This document shows, in pieces, positions 42,101 through 51,138 of a DNA stretch of 64,000 bases. Positions within the stretch are counted from its first letter, which is position 1. Every line of letters begins with the position of its first letter. The notes below the pieces were generated by a model. The model saw only the letters and a list, made by a program, of their open reading frames with translations, had not been told where the DNA came from and made no database searches. Source of the stretch: G965227875 sp965227875 (GTDB lineage Bacteria; Pseudomonadota; Alphaproteobacteria; Rhizobiales; JAJFHC01); assembly GCA_965227875.1 (NCBI GenBank), contig OZ245783.1, forward strand, positions 5,146,001 to 5,210,000, written 5' to 3'. The position numbers and the translations under genes were made by a program.

Positions 42101-42895
42101 TCAGCCGCACGCGGCGACCGCACGTTTCGCCATGACCGTGACCAGATGGGCGCGGTATTCGGCCGACGCATGGATATCGCTGTTCAGCCCGTCGGCCTCC
42201 ACGGTGACGCCACCGGCCGCATCGGCGGAGAAGTCCGAAGCGAGCGCCTGTTCGATGCCGCTGGCGCGGAAGACGCACGGTCCCGCTCCGGTCACGGCGA
42301 CACGTACGCCATCGGACGTTTCGGCCACCATCACCCCGACGAGCGCATAGCGCGACGCCGGGTTTGCGAACTTCTGGTAGGCCGCGCGCCTGGGCACGGG
42401 GAAACTCACCTTCGTGATGATTTCATCCTCGTCGAGCGCCGTTTCGAACATGCCCGTGAAGAACTCGTCCGCTGAATAGCTGCCCTTGTTGGTATGGATG
42501 GTCGCGCCGAGACCAAGGCAGGCGGCTGGATAATCCGCGGACGGGTCGTTGTTGGCCACCGATCCGCCTATGGTCCCGCGATGGCGGACATGCGGGTCGC
42601 CGATCATCCCCGCCAGGTCGGCAAGGGCGGGAATGGCACTGCGGACATCGCCCGACGACGCGACTTCGGCATGGGTCACGCCGGCGCCGATCGTCACGCT
42701 CGAGCCGTCCGACGAGATACCGCCAAGCTCGGGAAGACCGGCGATATCGACAAGGTCCGACGGGCTCGCGAGCCGCTGTTTCATTGTCGGAATAAGCGTC
42801 ATGCCGCCGGCCAGGATCTTGGGATCGTCGGCCGACGCCAGGGCCGACGCGGCATCGGCCAGGCTGCCCGGATGGTGATAGGAAAAATCGTACAT
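42101..42895 (-). CDS. coxM: Mo hydroxylase FAD-binding subunit, CoxM-like
   Basis: A 264-residue FAD-binding subunit of the xanthine oxidase/CO dehydrogenase medium-chain type. LAGGMTLIPTMKQRL and HRGTIGGSVANNDPSADYPA are the two FAD-contacting signatures (pyrophosphate loop and TIGGxxxxxD/A region). It accepts electrons from the Fe-S subunit and passes them to an acceptor. Its gene lies 18 bases after the large subunit gene, as in cox operons ordered S-L-M or L-M. Confidence 0.93.
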   Translation of the reverse strand: MYDFSYHHPGSLADAASALASADDPKILAGGMTLIPTMKQRLASPSDLVDIAGLPELGGISSDGSSVTIGAGVTHAEVASSGDVRSAIPALADLAGMIGDPHVRHRGTIGGSVANNDPSADYPAACLGLGATIHTNKGSYSADEFFTGMFETALDEDEIITKVSFPVPRRAAYQKFANPASRYALVGVMVAETSDGVRVAVTGAGPCVFRASGIEQALASDFSADAAGGVTVEADGLNSDIHASAEYRAHLVTVMAKRAVAACG

Positions 42896-42913
42896 CTCGT
42901 TTCCTCGCTTTTC

Positions 42914-45280
42914 TTATTCCGCCGCGTCCGCAACGGTGTTGTTCCGGATCGTCTGCCACACGGTGAGCGGCGTGGCGGGCATCGGCAGGTCCTGCACGCC
43001 CAGTGCATCCGTCAGCGCGTTCATGACCGCCGCGGGCGCCGCGATGGCGCCGGCCTCGCCGCAGCCCTTCATGCCCAGCGGATTGCTCGGACAGATCGTC
43101 TTCGTCGTGTCGACCACGAAGCTCGGCAGGTTGTCGGCCCGCGGCATGCAGTAGTCCATGTAGGACCCCGTCACCAGCTGGCCGTCGCTGTCATAGACAC
43201 AGCCTTCTAGCAGTGCCTGGCCGACCCCCTGGGCGATGCCGCCATGCACCTGCCCTTCGACGATCATCGGGTTGATGATCTCACCGAAATCGTCCACCGC
43301 GGTGAACTTGATGATCGTCGTCTCGCCGGTGTCTGGGTCGACCTCGACCTCGCAGACGTGACAGCCCGCCGGGAAGGTGAAGTTGGTCGGATCGTAGAAC
43401 GCCCCTTCCTTGAGTCCCGGCTCGATTTCGGCACTCGGGAAGCCGTGTGCGGTATAGGCGTTGAGCGCGACGGCCGCGAACGGCATTTCCTTGTCCGTGC
43501 CGGCCACGGTGAAGTTGCCGTCCTTGAACTCGATGTCGCCCTCGGCCGCTTCCATGAGGTGGGCGGCGACCTTCTTCGCCTTGGTCACGACCTTGTCGAG
43601 CGCGACCGAAATGGCCGACATGCCCACGGCGCCGGAACGCGACCCGTAGGTTCCCATGCCGAACTGCACCTTGTCTGTATCGCCGTGGACGATCTCCACC
43701 TGGTCGATGGGAATGCCAAGACGGTCGGAGACGAGCTGGGCGAAGGTGGTTTCGTGGCCCTGTCCGTGGCTGTGAGATCCGGTGAGGATTTCCACGTTAC
43801 CCGTTGGGTTGACTCGCACTTCCGCAGATTCCCAGAGCCCGACACCGGCACCCAGCGAACCGACGGCTGCCGAAGGCGCGATGCCGCAGGCCTCGATATA
43901 GGTCGAGAACCCGATGCCCCGCAGCTTGCCGCGCGAGGCCGCTTCGGCCTTGCGCCCGGCAAAGCCCGCATAGTCGGCATGTTCCATCGCCTTGGTCAGC
44001 GAGGCTTCGTAGTCGCCCGCGTCGTAGGTCATGATCACCGGCGTCTCGTGCGGGAACTCGCGGATGAAGTTCCGCTTGCGAAGTTCGGCCGGGTCGAGAC
44101 CGGTTTCGCGCGCCGCTGTCTCGACGAGGCGCTCGACCACATAAGTCGCCTCGGGCCGTCCGGCCCCGCGATAGGCGTCGACCGGCGCCGTGTTGGTGTA
44201 GACCGCGTCGACCTCGGCATAGATGTTCTTGAGGTTGTACTGGCCCGACAGGAGCGTCGCATAGAGATAGGTCGGGACACTCGAGGCGAAGGTCGACAGA
44301 TAGGCGCCCATGTTGGCGATTGTCTTGACCCTCAGGCCGAGCATCTTTCCATCCGCGTCGAGCGCCAGTTCCGCGCGGGTGACATGGTCGCGGCCGTGAG
44401 CGTCGGCGAGGAAGGCTTCGGACCGGTCGCCGGTCCACTTGACCGGACGGCCGACCTTCTTCGCGACCCAGACGCAGACGGTCTCCTCGGCGTAGATGAA
44501 GATTTTCGACCCGAAACCGCCACCCACGTCAGGTGCGATCACGCGAAGCTTGTGCTCCGGGGCGATCTGCACGAAAGCCGACAGGACGAGGCGTGCGACA
44601 TGCGGATTCTGGCTCGTCGTGTAGAGCGTGTAGCTTTCGCTGCCGCGGTCATAGGCGCCTATGGCCGCGCGCGGTTCCATGGCGTTGGGGATCAGCCTGT
44701 TGTTGACGATGTCGAGCGTCGTCACGTGGGCCGCGCCGTCGAAGGCCGCCGAAGTTGCGTCCTCGTCGCCGATGCTCCAGTTGTAGACCGTGTTCGCCGC
44801 GATATCGTCATGCACCAGGGGCGCCCCGGCCGCCTGCGCTCCCTCCGGAGACGCACAGGCATCGAGCACCTCGTAGTCCACGTCGACCAGTTCGGCTGCA
44901 TTCTTCGCCTGGGCCAGCGTCTCGGCGACCACGACCGCCACGTGGTCGCCCACGTAGCGCACCTTGCCCTGGGCGAGGATGGGGTGCGGCCCGGCGTTCA
45001 TGGGGCTGCCATCCTTGGAATGGATCATCCATCCGCAGATCAGACCGCCGATACCGTCGGCCTCGACATCCGCGCCGGTATAGACGCCAAGCACACCTTC
45101 GGCGGCCTCGGCCTGCGAGGTGTCGATGCCCTTGATCCGCGCATGGGCATGGGGGGACCGGACAAAAACCGCATGGGTCTGGCCATGCAGGTTGACGTCG
45201 TCCGTGTAGTGTCCCGCACCCGTGATAAATCTGTAGTCTTCCTTGCGACGCACCGCGGCGCCGATTCCGGTTTCGCTCAT
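42914..45280 (-). CDS. coxL: Mo hydroxylase large (molybdopterin) subunit, CoxL-like form II
   Basis: A 788-residue subunit of the xanthine oxidase/aerobic CO dehydrogenase superfamily. The N-terminal domain contains RRKEDYRFITGAGHYTDDV. The active-site loop near residue 370 is AYRGAGRPE, the form II (BMS) type, not the AYRCSFR Cu-binding loop of true CO dehydrogenases. The catalytic Glu is in the C-terminal KGCGEAGAIAAPAAV. The substrate is therefore unlikely to be CO; N-heterocycles or aldehydes are typical for such forms. It follows the Fe-S subunit by 29 bases. Confidence 0.92.
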   Translation of the reverse strand: MSETGIGAAVRRKEDYRFITGAGHYTDDVNLHGQTHAVFVRSPHAHARIKGIDTSQAEAAEGVLGVYTGADVEADGIGGLICGWMIHSKDGSPMNAGPHPILAQGKVRYVGDHVAVVVAETLAQAKNAAELVDVDYEVLDACASPEGAQAAGAPLVHDDIAANTVYNWSIGDEDATSAAFDGAAHVTTLDIVNNRLIPNAMEPRAAIGAYDRGSESYTLYTTSQNPHVARLVLSAFVQIAPEHKLRVIAPDVGGGFGSKIFIYAEETVCVWVAKKVGRPVKWTGDRSEAFLADAHGRDHVTRAELALDADGKMLGLRVKTIANMGAYLSTFASSVPTYLYATLLSGQYNLKNIYAEVDAVYTNTAPVDAYRGAGRPEATYVVERLVETAARETGLDPAELRKRNFIREFPHETPVIMTYDAGDYEASLTKAMEHADYAGFAGRKAEAASRGKLRGIGFSTYIEACGIAPSAAVGSLGAGVGLWESAEVRVNPTGNVEILTGSHSHGQGHETTFAQLVSDRLGIPIDQVEIVHGDTDKVQFGMGTYGSRSGAVGMSAISVALDKVVTKAKKVAAHLMEAAEGDIEFKDGNFTVAGTDKEMPFAAVALNAYTAHGFPSAEIEPGLKEGAFYDPTNFTFPAGCHVCEVEVDPDTGETTIIKFTAVDDFGEIINPMIVEGQVHGGIAQGVGQALLEGCVYDSDGQLVTGSYMDYCMPRADNLPSFVVDTTKTICPSNPLGMKGCGEAGAIAAPAAVMNALTDALGVQDLPMPATPLTVWQTIRNNTVADAAE

Positions 45281-45309
45281 CTGCTCACCTCTCCCTGCTG
45301 GCGCCCGAG

Positions 45310-45774
45310 TTAACGCATTTCCTTGGCTGCTGCCGATATCGCCTTGACGATGTTGTGATATCCGGTGCAGCGGCAGATATTGCCTTCGAGTTCCTCACGG
45401 ATCGTCTGCTCGTCCGCGTCGGGGATCCGGTTCACGATGTCGACGCCGGCCATGATCATTCCCGGCGTGCAGAAGCCGCACTGTAGCCCGTGGTTGTCCC
45501 GGAAGGCTTCCTGCATCGGATGCAGATTGCCGTTGGAGGCGAGCCCCTCGATCGTCGTGACCTCGCGGCCATCGTTCTGTACGGCGAGCGTCGTGCACGA
45601 CTTCACGGCCTTGCCGTCGACATGGACCACGCAGGCCCCGCACTGGCTCGTATCGCACCCCACATGGGTCCCGGTGAGCCCGAGATTTTCCCTCAGGAAC
45701 TCGACGAGAAGCGTACGGGCCTCGACTTCACCGGATACGGCTTTGCCGTTGACCGTCATTTGAACGGATGGCAT
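45310..45774 (-). CDS. coxS: (2Fe-2S)-binding subunit, CoxS-like
   Basis: A 154-residue small subunit with both 2Fe-2S clusters of the family. The plant-type N-terminal cluster is in HVGCDTSQCGACVVH plus the later KSC. The C-terminal cluster is in CGFCTPGM and ICRCTGYHNI. It transfers electrons from the Mo site to the FAD subunit. It is a normal size for CoxS (~150-165). It lies downstream of the coxG-like gene (172-bp gap) and upstream of the large subunit. Confidence 0.94.
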   Translation of the reverse strand: MPSVQMTVNGKAVSGEVEARTLLVEFLRENLGLTGTHVGCDTSQCGACVVHVDGKAVKSCTTLAVQNDGREVTTIEGLASNGNLHPMQEAFRDNHGLQCGFCTPGMIMAGVDIVNRIPDADEQTIREELEGNICRCTGYHNIVKAISAAAKEMR

Positions 45775-45946
45775 GGATTTCCTCCTTCTTACGGGCGGTT
45801 AGGCCCCATTTCCGAAGCGTTTCACGCTGTTCGCCCGATCCGGGATCCCTCACGCATGAACGCCGATCTTGTTGTAGCGCCGATGAGTGTTGCCGGAGTT
45901 GGAAGACCGGTCAAGCCCCACGCATGACGCATGCCGCAAACGTGAG

Positions 45947-46564
45947 TCAGCCGCTCGAAAGATAGAGCAGCAGGGCCGCGGCAAGCCCCAGAACGATGAT
46001 CCAGACAAGCGGATTGACGTTGCGCGAGACCGGTTCCTCACCAGTGTCCGGCTCGGTCTCGGCAGCCCTGGCCGGCGTTTCCGCGGCGTCGGCCTGATCG
46101 ACCGGGGGTTCCGCACTTTCCGGGGACGCGACCTGGGCCGAGAAATTCTCGAAGAACTCGTCGGCCATTTTCTTGGCGGCCCCGTCGACGAGGCGTTGCC
46201 CGATCTGGGCGAGCTTCCCGCCGACATTCGCATCCACGTCATATTTCAGGAGCGTCTGGCCCGGGGAGACCTCTTCGAGACGGACGGTCGCCCCGCCCTT
46301 CGCGAACCCGGCGGCTCCGCCGTTGCCCTGCCCCGAAATCGTGTATCCGTTCGGCGGATCGATGTCGGAAAGCTCGACATTGCCTTTGAATTTCGCCTTG
46401 ACCGGCCCCACCTTGGCCTGGGCCACGGCCTCGAACGCCGTGTCGGACGTCTTGTTGAGTTCCTGGCAGCCCGGAATGCTCGCCTTGAGGACATCCGGGT
46501 CGTTGAGTGCTTCCCAAACGGTTTCGCGCGATGCCTCGATCAGCCGTTCGCCGGACATTTTCAT
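45947..46564 (-). CDS. coxG: CoxG-like SRPBCC family protein with C-terminal membrane anchor
   Basis: A 205-residue protein. Residues ~1-145 form a START/SRPBCC domain typical of CO dehydrogenase subunit G (RETVWEALNDPDVLKASIPGCQELNK; VDANVGGKLAQIGQRLV). An acidic/Pro linker (150-178) follows, then one C-terminal transmembrane helix (PLVWIIVLGLAAALLLYL). CoxG anchors the Mo hydroxylase at the membrane in the best-known case. It is the likely first gene of the leftward operon and is divergent from the MetE-like gene at 46820. Confidence 0.9.
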   Translation of the reverse strand: MKMSGERLIEASRETVWEALNDPDVLKASIPGCQELNKTSDTAFEAVAQAKVGPVKAKFKGNVELSDIDPPNGYTISGQGNGGAAGFAKGGATVRLEEVSPGQTLLKYDVDANVGGKLAQIGQRLVDGAAKKMADEFFENFSAQVASPESAEPPVDQADAAETPARAAETEPDTGEEPVSRNVNPLVWIIVLGLAAALLLYLSSG

Positions 46565-46819
46565 TGCTGGAACTCCGCTCCTGTCATTTGCCGCGCCCTC
46601 GAACCCTGTCCCTCCGAGGACGGGACTGCCGGAGCGGGATCAACCTCGTTTCCGCCCACACTACAGCGCCGCCGCGGGACTGCAAAGGCCTCCGGCGACA
46701 AGGACCGCTCCGCATGCCCGCGCTGCGAAATTCATGGTTGGTTGCGGGCCGATGACCTGCAAAACTGGCGCCTCAGAACTCCCCCAAAGATTCGCCGCAA
46801 GGATTCGAGGAGACCGAAC

Positions 46820-47935
46820 ATGGCGTCAAGCAAACCCCCTTTCCGCGCCGATCACGTCGGCAGTCTGCTCAGGCCGGACTCCGTCAAGGAGGCCCGCCGG
46901 AAACACTTCGAGGAAGGCACGCTGTCCGCAGAGGAACTCAGGAAGGTCGAGGACGCGGCCATCGACAAGGCCATCGGCATGCAGGAGGACGTCGGCCTCA
47001 AGGCCATAACCGACGGCGAGATGCGCCGCTCCTTCTGGCACTACGATTTCATGGGAGGGCTCACCGGGCTCGACCTCGAGGAACGCAGCCAGGGAATCCA
47101 GTTCCAGGGCGCCAAGCTGCGGCCGATCTTCCCGACGATCACCGGTCAGCTGGACTTCCCGGACGACCACCCCATGCTAGAGCATTTCCGGTATGTGGCC
47201 TCGATCACGAAACAGACGCCGAAGATCTCGATTCCCGGGCCGAGCTGCTGTCATTTCCGGACCGCGCCTGAAGACATCCACCCCAAGGAGTACCAGGACG
47301 AGGAAGTGCTGTTTGCCGATCTTTCGATCACCTACGCCAAGGCTGTCCAGAAGTTCTATGACGCCGGCTGCCGCTACCTGCAGATGGACGACATTTTCTT
47401 CGCCTATCTCTGCGACGAGAAGATCCGCGCCCAGAAGACCGAAGCCGGCATCAATCCCGACTGGCTCATCGGCAAGTATGCCGACATGATGTACGACGCG
47501 GTCAAGCACAAGCCGGACGACATGGTCATCGGCATGCACATGTGCCGCGGCAACTTCAAGTCCACCTGGGTCGCCGAGGGTGCCTACGACCCGGCGGCGG
47601 ACGCCGTGTTCAACCGGACCGGCATCGACGTGTTTTTCATGGAGTATGACAGCGAACGGGCCGGCGGGCTGGAGCCCCTGCGGCTGCTGCCCAAGGGCAA
47701 GCAGCGTGTCCTGCCGGGATTCATCACCACGAAGACCGCGCCGCTGGAAAGCATCGACGATCTCCGGCGCAAGTTCGACGAAGCCTCCAAGTATGCCGAT
47801 CTCGACCAGCTCGGCATCGCACCGCAATGCGGCTTTTCCTCCACCGAGGAAGGCAACCTGATCACCGAGGACGACCAGAGGCGCAAGCTCGAACTCGTGG
47901 TGAAGACGGCGGAAACCATCTGGGGCGAGGTTTAG
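46820..47935 (+). CDS. Cobalamin-independent methionine synthase family protein (MetE C-terminal-like)
   Basis: A 371-residue stand-alone version of the MetE catalytic C-terminal domain (UROD/MetE-like; YxjG/YxjH type). Zinc ligands are visible: His240 and Cys242 (GMHMCRGN), Glu275 (MEYDS) and Cys337 (PQCGF). The N-terminal ADHVGSLLRP is typical. It moves a methyl group from a methyl donor, often methyltetrahydrofolate or an unknown one, to homocysteine or another thiol. GAGGAG lies seven bases before the ATG. Its last 210 bases are repeated at 53781-53990, so this gene is the boundary of an apparent insertion. Confidence 0.88.
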   Translation: MASSKPPFRADHVGSLLRPDSVKEARRKHFEEGTLSAEELRKVEDAAIDKAIGMQEDVGLKAITDGEMRRSFWHYDFMGGLTGLDLEERSQGIQFQGAKLRPIFPTITGQLDFPDDHPMLEHFRYVASITKQTPKISIPGPSCCHFRTAPEDIHPKEYQDEEVLFADLSITYAKAVQKFYDAGCRYLQMDDIFFAYLCDEKIRAQKTEAGINPDWLIGKYADMMYDAVKHKPDDMVIGMHMCRGNFKSTWVAEGAYDPAADAVFNRTGIDVFFMEYDSERAGGLEPLRLLPKGKQRVLPGFITTKTAPLESIDDLRRKFDEASKYADLDQLGIAPQCGFSSTEEGNLITEDDQRRKLELVVKTAETIWGEV

Positions 47936-47936
47936 G
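47726..47936 (+). repeat. Left copy of a 210-bp repeat (3' end of the MetE-like gene)
   Basis: This is the coding tail of the MetE-like gene from about codon 303 through the TAG stop. A second copy of the same length with no gaps, differing at about eight positions by my count, lies at 53781-53990. The two flank the TAXI-TRAP/amidohydrolase segment. Confidence 0.9.
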
Positions 47937-48081
47937 TTGTTATCGTGATTAAGAATATCAGGCCCGAAGAAGGTGAATTGACCCTATAACTACCGGCCAA
48001 TAGGTTTTTTTTCGATGGCACGGTGAGCCTACTGCCGCGCGTCATCCCGGGAAAGTTCCCATGGTCCAAAGGAGACTGTTT

Positions 48082-49041
48082 ATGAAGTGGATTGCGCAGA
48101 TACTGGCGTGTGTGGTGGTCGTGTTTTGGCAGGCGTCTGTAAACGCCGAACCACAGGGAATCGGAACCAATCCGCAGGGTTCGCTAGGTTACTCGATAGC
48201 GGCGGCGCTGGCGAAAGTCATTTCGGAAAAAAGCGATGTGGATGTAAGGGCTATCGGCATGGGTGGATCAAGCGTCTTTATCCCCCAGGTGAACTCCAGT
48301 GAATTGGCGTTCGGCACCTCAAACAGCTTCGAGGCCGTGTTCGCCACACAAGGGACCGGGTATTTTTCTGGTCGCCCAAACCCCGACATTCGTGTGGTTG
48401 CAACTCTGGTGCCGTTCACAGTCGGGATAATGGTCCCCGACAGCTCCGAGGTCCAGACCCTTGAGGACCTGAAAGGCAAGCCACTTCCAGCCAGGTATTC
48501 CAGCATGAAACTGGTGGAAAGCATCCAAAACGCCATCTTCAAGGCGGTCGGCATGGACCAAAACAGCATCAAACCGGTGGCGGTGCCCAATTTCGTGAAA
48601 GGAGCCGAACTGATGGCCGAAGGACGGGTTGCAGGCGTTCTGCTCGCGCCCGGCTCCGGCGTCACGAAGAAAACCAACGCCCAGGTACCGGTTCGTTTTC
48701 TGAGCATTCCGAACACACCCGAGGTTCAGGCTTCCATCGCTAGCGATTTGCCGGGGAGCAGTATTGTCGAAGTGAAACCCAACAAAAGATTGGCGGGGAT
48801 TGAAGTTCCCACCAACCTTGTCGGATACCAATACGTCCTGCTTGCCAATAAGAACGTATCGGACGACCAAGTCTATGGCATGGTCAAGGCAATTGCCGAA
48901 AACAAGGATTTGCTGATCGAGTCACACGGCATTTTCAGGGCTTTTAATCCGGAAAAGATGATGGCGCCGCTGCCCGGAGCGACGTTTCATCCCGGAGCTG
49001 TCCGGTATTACAAAGAACGCGGCTGGACGACGTCCAACTAA
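48082..49041 (+). CDS. TAXI family TRAP transporter solute-binding protein
   Basis: A 319-residue periplasmic binding protein of the TAXI type. The signal peptide (about residues 1-22, MKWIAQILACVVVVFWQ...NA) is followed by GTNPQGSLGYSIAAALAKVI and FGTSNSFEAVFATQG, conserved in TAXI binding proteins. GGAG seven bases before the ATG at 48082 favours this start over the ATG at 48061 in the same frame. It binds a substrate for the fused permease encoded next. TAXI ligands known elsewhere include glutamate and other dicarboxylates, but this ligand is unknown. Confidence 0.9.
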   Translation: MKWIAQILACVVVVFWQASVNAEPQGIGTNPQGSLGYSIAAALAKVISEKSDVDVRAIGMGGSSVFIPQVNSSELAFGTSNSFEAVFATQGTGYFSGRPNPDIRVVATLVPFTVGIMVPDSSEVQTLEDLKGKPLPARYSSMKLVESIQNAIFKAVGMDQNSIKPVAVPNFVKGAELMAEGRVAGVLLAPGSGVTKKTNAQVPVRFLSIPNTPEVQASIASDLPGSSIVEVKPNKRLAGIEVPTNLVGYQYVLLANKNVSDDQVYGMVKAIAENKDLLIESHGIFRAFNPEKMMAPLPGATFHPGAVRYYKERGWTTSN

Positions 49042-49167
49042 CTTTCAAACTGTATGTTGCGCACGGCCATCATGACGCAGAAGGTCCGTCCTGATGGCCG
49101 TTGCATCTGCGGAACTCCGTAAGATCGCGTATGGGTGCCAAGACTGTAGACGGAGTAATGACTAGAG

Positions 49168-51066
49168 ATGCGTTGGATCGTGGCGGCCCTGTCGATTTCA
49201 CTAACCGGCTCGGCTATACTCTGGGCGGCCGACGTCCCGTTGTATCTGGATCTACTCGTCTACACCGAACAGTTTCTCGCGTTCGTTCTAGGCCTGACCA
49301 TCGCGCTGATCTTTTTGACCATTCGGGTGAACGGCGAGCGAGATGAACCGGCGCCGTGGTACGATTGGGCGGCTGCAATAACAGGCTTCTGCGTAACCGG
49401 CTACATAGCACTGAGTTACGCAACCCTTTCCGAAGAACTCGCATATTTACCAGCAAAGAGCGTGGTGCTTGCGACTGTGCTTCTGATCCTGTTGATCGAG
49501 GCGGTGCGCCGGGCGGCAGGAACCGCACTCGCGACCCTGATCGTGTTTTTCATCGCCTACGGCCTGTTTGGCCATCTCTTGCCGCAACCTTTCGCGGGGC
49601 GGGATATCGGGTTCCAGCGGCTGACGACCCTCGTTGTGTTGGACCCGAACGGGGTGCTGGGATCGCCCCTAAAGGTCGCGGCGACCATCGTTGTTGTTTT
49701 TGTCTTTTTCGGTAACATCCTAAGTCGAAGTGGCGGGGCGGAGTTCTTCACCGAACTCTCGGGAACTGCCATGGGCCGGTATCGTGGGGGTGCGGCCAAG
49801 AATTCGATCGTGGCCTCCGGATTGTTCGGTTCGATATCAGGCAGTGCCGTCTCCAATGTCGCAACGACTGGCATCATAACAATACCTCTGATGCGTAGCG
49901 CGGGTTTTTCCGCCTCCACGGCGGCCGGCATAGAGGCCGTGGCCTCCACCGGTGGCCAGCTCATGCCGCCAGTCATGGGCGCTGCCGCGTTTCTCATGGC
50001 GGAGTTCCTGGAGGTGCCTTACACGGAGGTCGTCTACGCGGCTCTGGTTCCGGCCGTTCTCTACTTTTTGTCCCTGTTTATCCAAGCGGACCTCCGCGCG
50101 GCGCGCGAAAACATCGAAGGCGTACCGAGGGAGGCAGGACAACCAACCGCATGGGAGATACTGAAGGCGGGTTGGGTCTACCTCGTACCGTTCATCGTCC
50201 TGATCTGCGCCCTCTTCGTGCTTAATGTGAACCCCCAGAAGGCGGGTCTCTATGCCATAGCCTCGTTTTTGCTGCTCTTTCCTTTCGTCTTGAGAGGGCA
50301 GAGATCATTCCGTCTCGCCGACCTGATTCAAACCATGGCGCTGACCGGTCGAGTGGTGTTGGACATCATCGTGCTGACGGCCGCCGCCGGCGTGGTAATC
50401 GGAGTGTTGAACTATTCCGGGCTTAGTTTCGGAATGACAGTTATCCTCACTCATCTGAGCGAAAACAGCATATTCCTGCTGCTGGGGGTAACCGCAGTAG
50501 TTTCGATAATACTTGGCATGGGCATGCCGACCGTCGGCGTCTACGTCCTGCTTGCGGCTTTGATTGCACCGTCGCTGGTCGCGCAAGGCTTCGACAAGAT
50601 GGCCGTGCATCTGTTTCTACTTTATTTCGGAATGATGTCCATGATAACCCCGCCGATAGCAATCGCGGCTTTTGCTGCGGCGAGCATCGCCAAAACGGAT
50701 GCCGTCTCTACCGGATGGCAAGCGATGAAGTTCGGTTGGATCGCATTCGTCATACCGTTCGTGTTCATTCTTTCGCCCGGGATCCTGCTGAACGGGGATT
50801 GGCTCGGGATCTGCTTCGCCTCGATAGGCGTGTTGTTCGGTTCCATCGCCTCGGCGGGGCATTTCTGCCGGAAGCTTGGGGCCACCCTGAGATTAGTATT
50901 TGCCTTGGCGGCACTTACGGTACTTGTGCCGGGTGCCTTGGCGGAGGCCGGCCGGCTGGTCAACTGGTTGGGATTTGTCGGTGGTAGTTTCGCGATGGCG
51001 TGGTTATGGCGCGAGGCATCCGTTCGCAGACAAACGCGCGCCTCCGCATCAGGCAGCGCCCAGTAG
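49168..51066 (+). CDS. TAXI-TRAP transporter fused permease (DctQ-DctM type)
   Basis: A 632-residue membrane protein fusing the small (DctQ-like, about residues 1-110) and large (DctM-like) TRAP membrane domains. GLFGSISGSAVSNVATTGIITIPLM, GGQLMPPVMGAAAFLMAEFL and VSIILGMGMPTVGVYVLLAA are characteristic of the large subunit in TRAP/TAXI systems. It forms a Na+-driven importer with the binding protein encoded 126 bp upstream. The N-terminal domain is short for the class. It lies in the segment with reduced GC. Confidence 0.92.
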   Translation: MRWIVAALSISLTGSAILWAADVPLYLDLLVYTEQFLAFVLGLTIALIFLTIRVNGERDEPAPWYDWAAAITGFCVTGYIALSYATLSEELAYLPAKSVVLATVLLILLIEAVRRAAGTALATLIVFFIAYGLFGHLLPQPFAGRDIGFQRLTTLVVLDPNGVLGSPLKVAATIVVVFVFFGNILSRSGGAEFFTELSGTAMGRYRGGAAKNSIVASGLFGSISGSAVSNVATTGIITIPLMRSAGFSASTAAGIEAVASTGGQLMPPVMGAAAFLMAEFLEVPYTEVVYAALVPAVLYFLSLFIQADLRAARENIEGVPREAGQPTAWEILKAGWVYLVPFIVLICALFVLNVNPQKAGLYAIASFLLLFPFVLRGQRSFRLADLIQTMALTGRVVLDIIVLTAAAGVVIGVLNYSGLSFGMTVILTHLSENSIFLLLGVTAVVSIILGMGMPTVGVYVLLAALIAPSLVAQGFDKMAVHLFLLYFGMMSMITPPIAIAAFAAASIAKTDAVSTGWQAMKFGWIAFVIPFVFILSPGILLNGDWLGICFASIGVLFGSIASAGHFCRKLGATLRLVFALAALTVLVPGALAEAGRLVNWLGFVGGSFAMAWLWREASVRRQTRASASGSAQ

Positions 51067-51138
51067 GCACGGGGATCATGCATCTTTGGGGAATTTGGCC
51101 TCGCCGCATGGAACCCGACGACGCAAAATGAGGATTGC

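Noticed and set aside
42914..45280. True aerobic CO dehydrogenase (form I)
   Set aside because: The active-site loop reads AYRGAGR, lacking the cysteine of AYRCSFR needed for the Cu-Mo centre.
43244..45313. Long open frame (689 codons) on the plus strand opposite the Mo hydroxylase large subunit
   Set aside because: Long frames opposite GC-rich genes are expected from the codon bias. The minus strand has a well-defined CoxL with all domains, and the plus frame has no recognisable motifs.
46565..46819. Possible cobalamin or SAM riboswitch upstream of the MetE-like gene
   Set aside because: I looked for the conserved B12-box and SAM-type core elements and found none that I could align. The gene also makes its own zinc-dependent enzyme rather than using B12.
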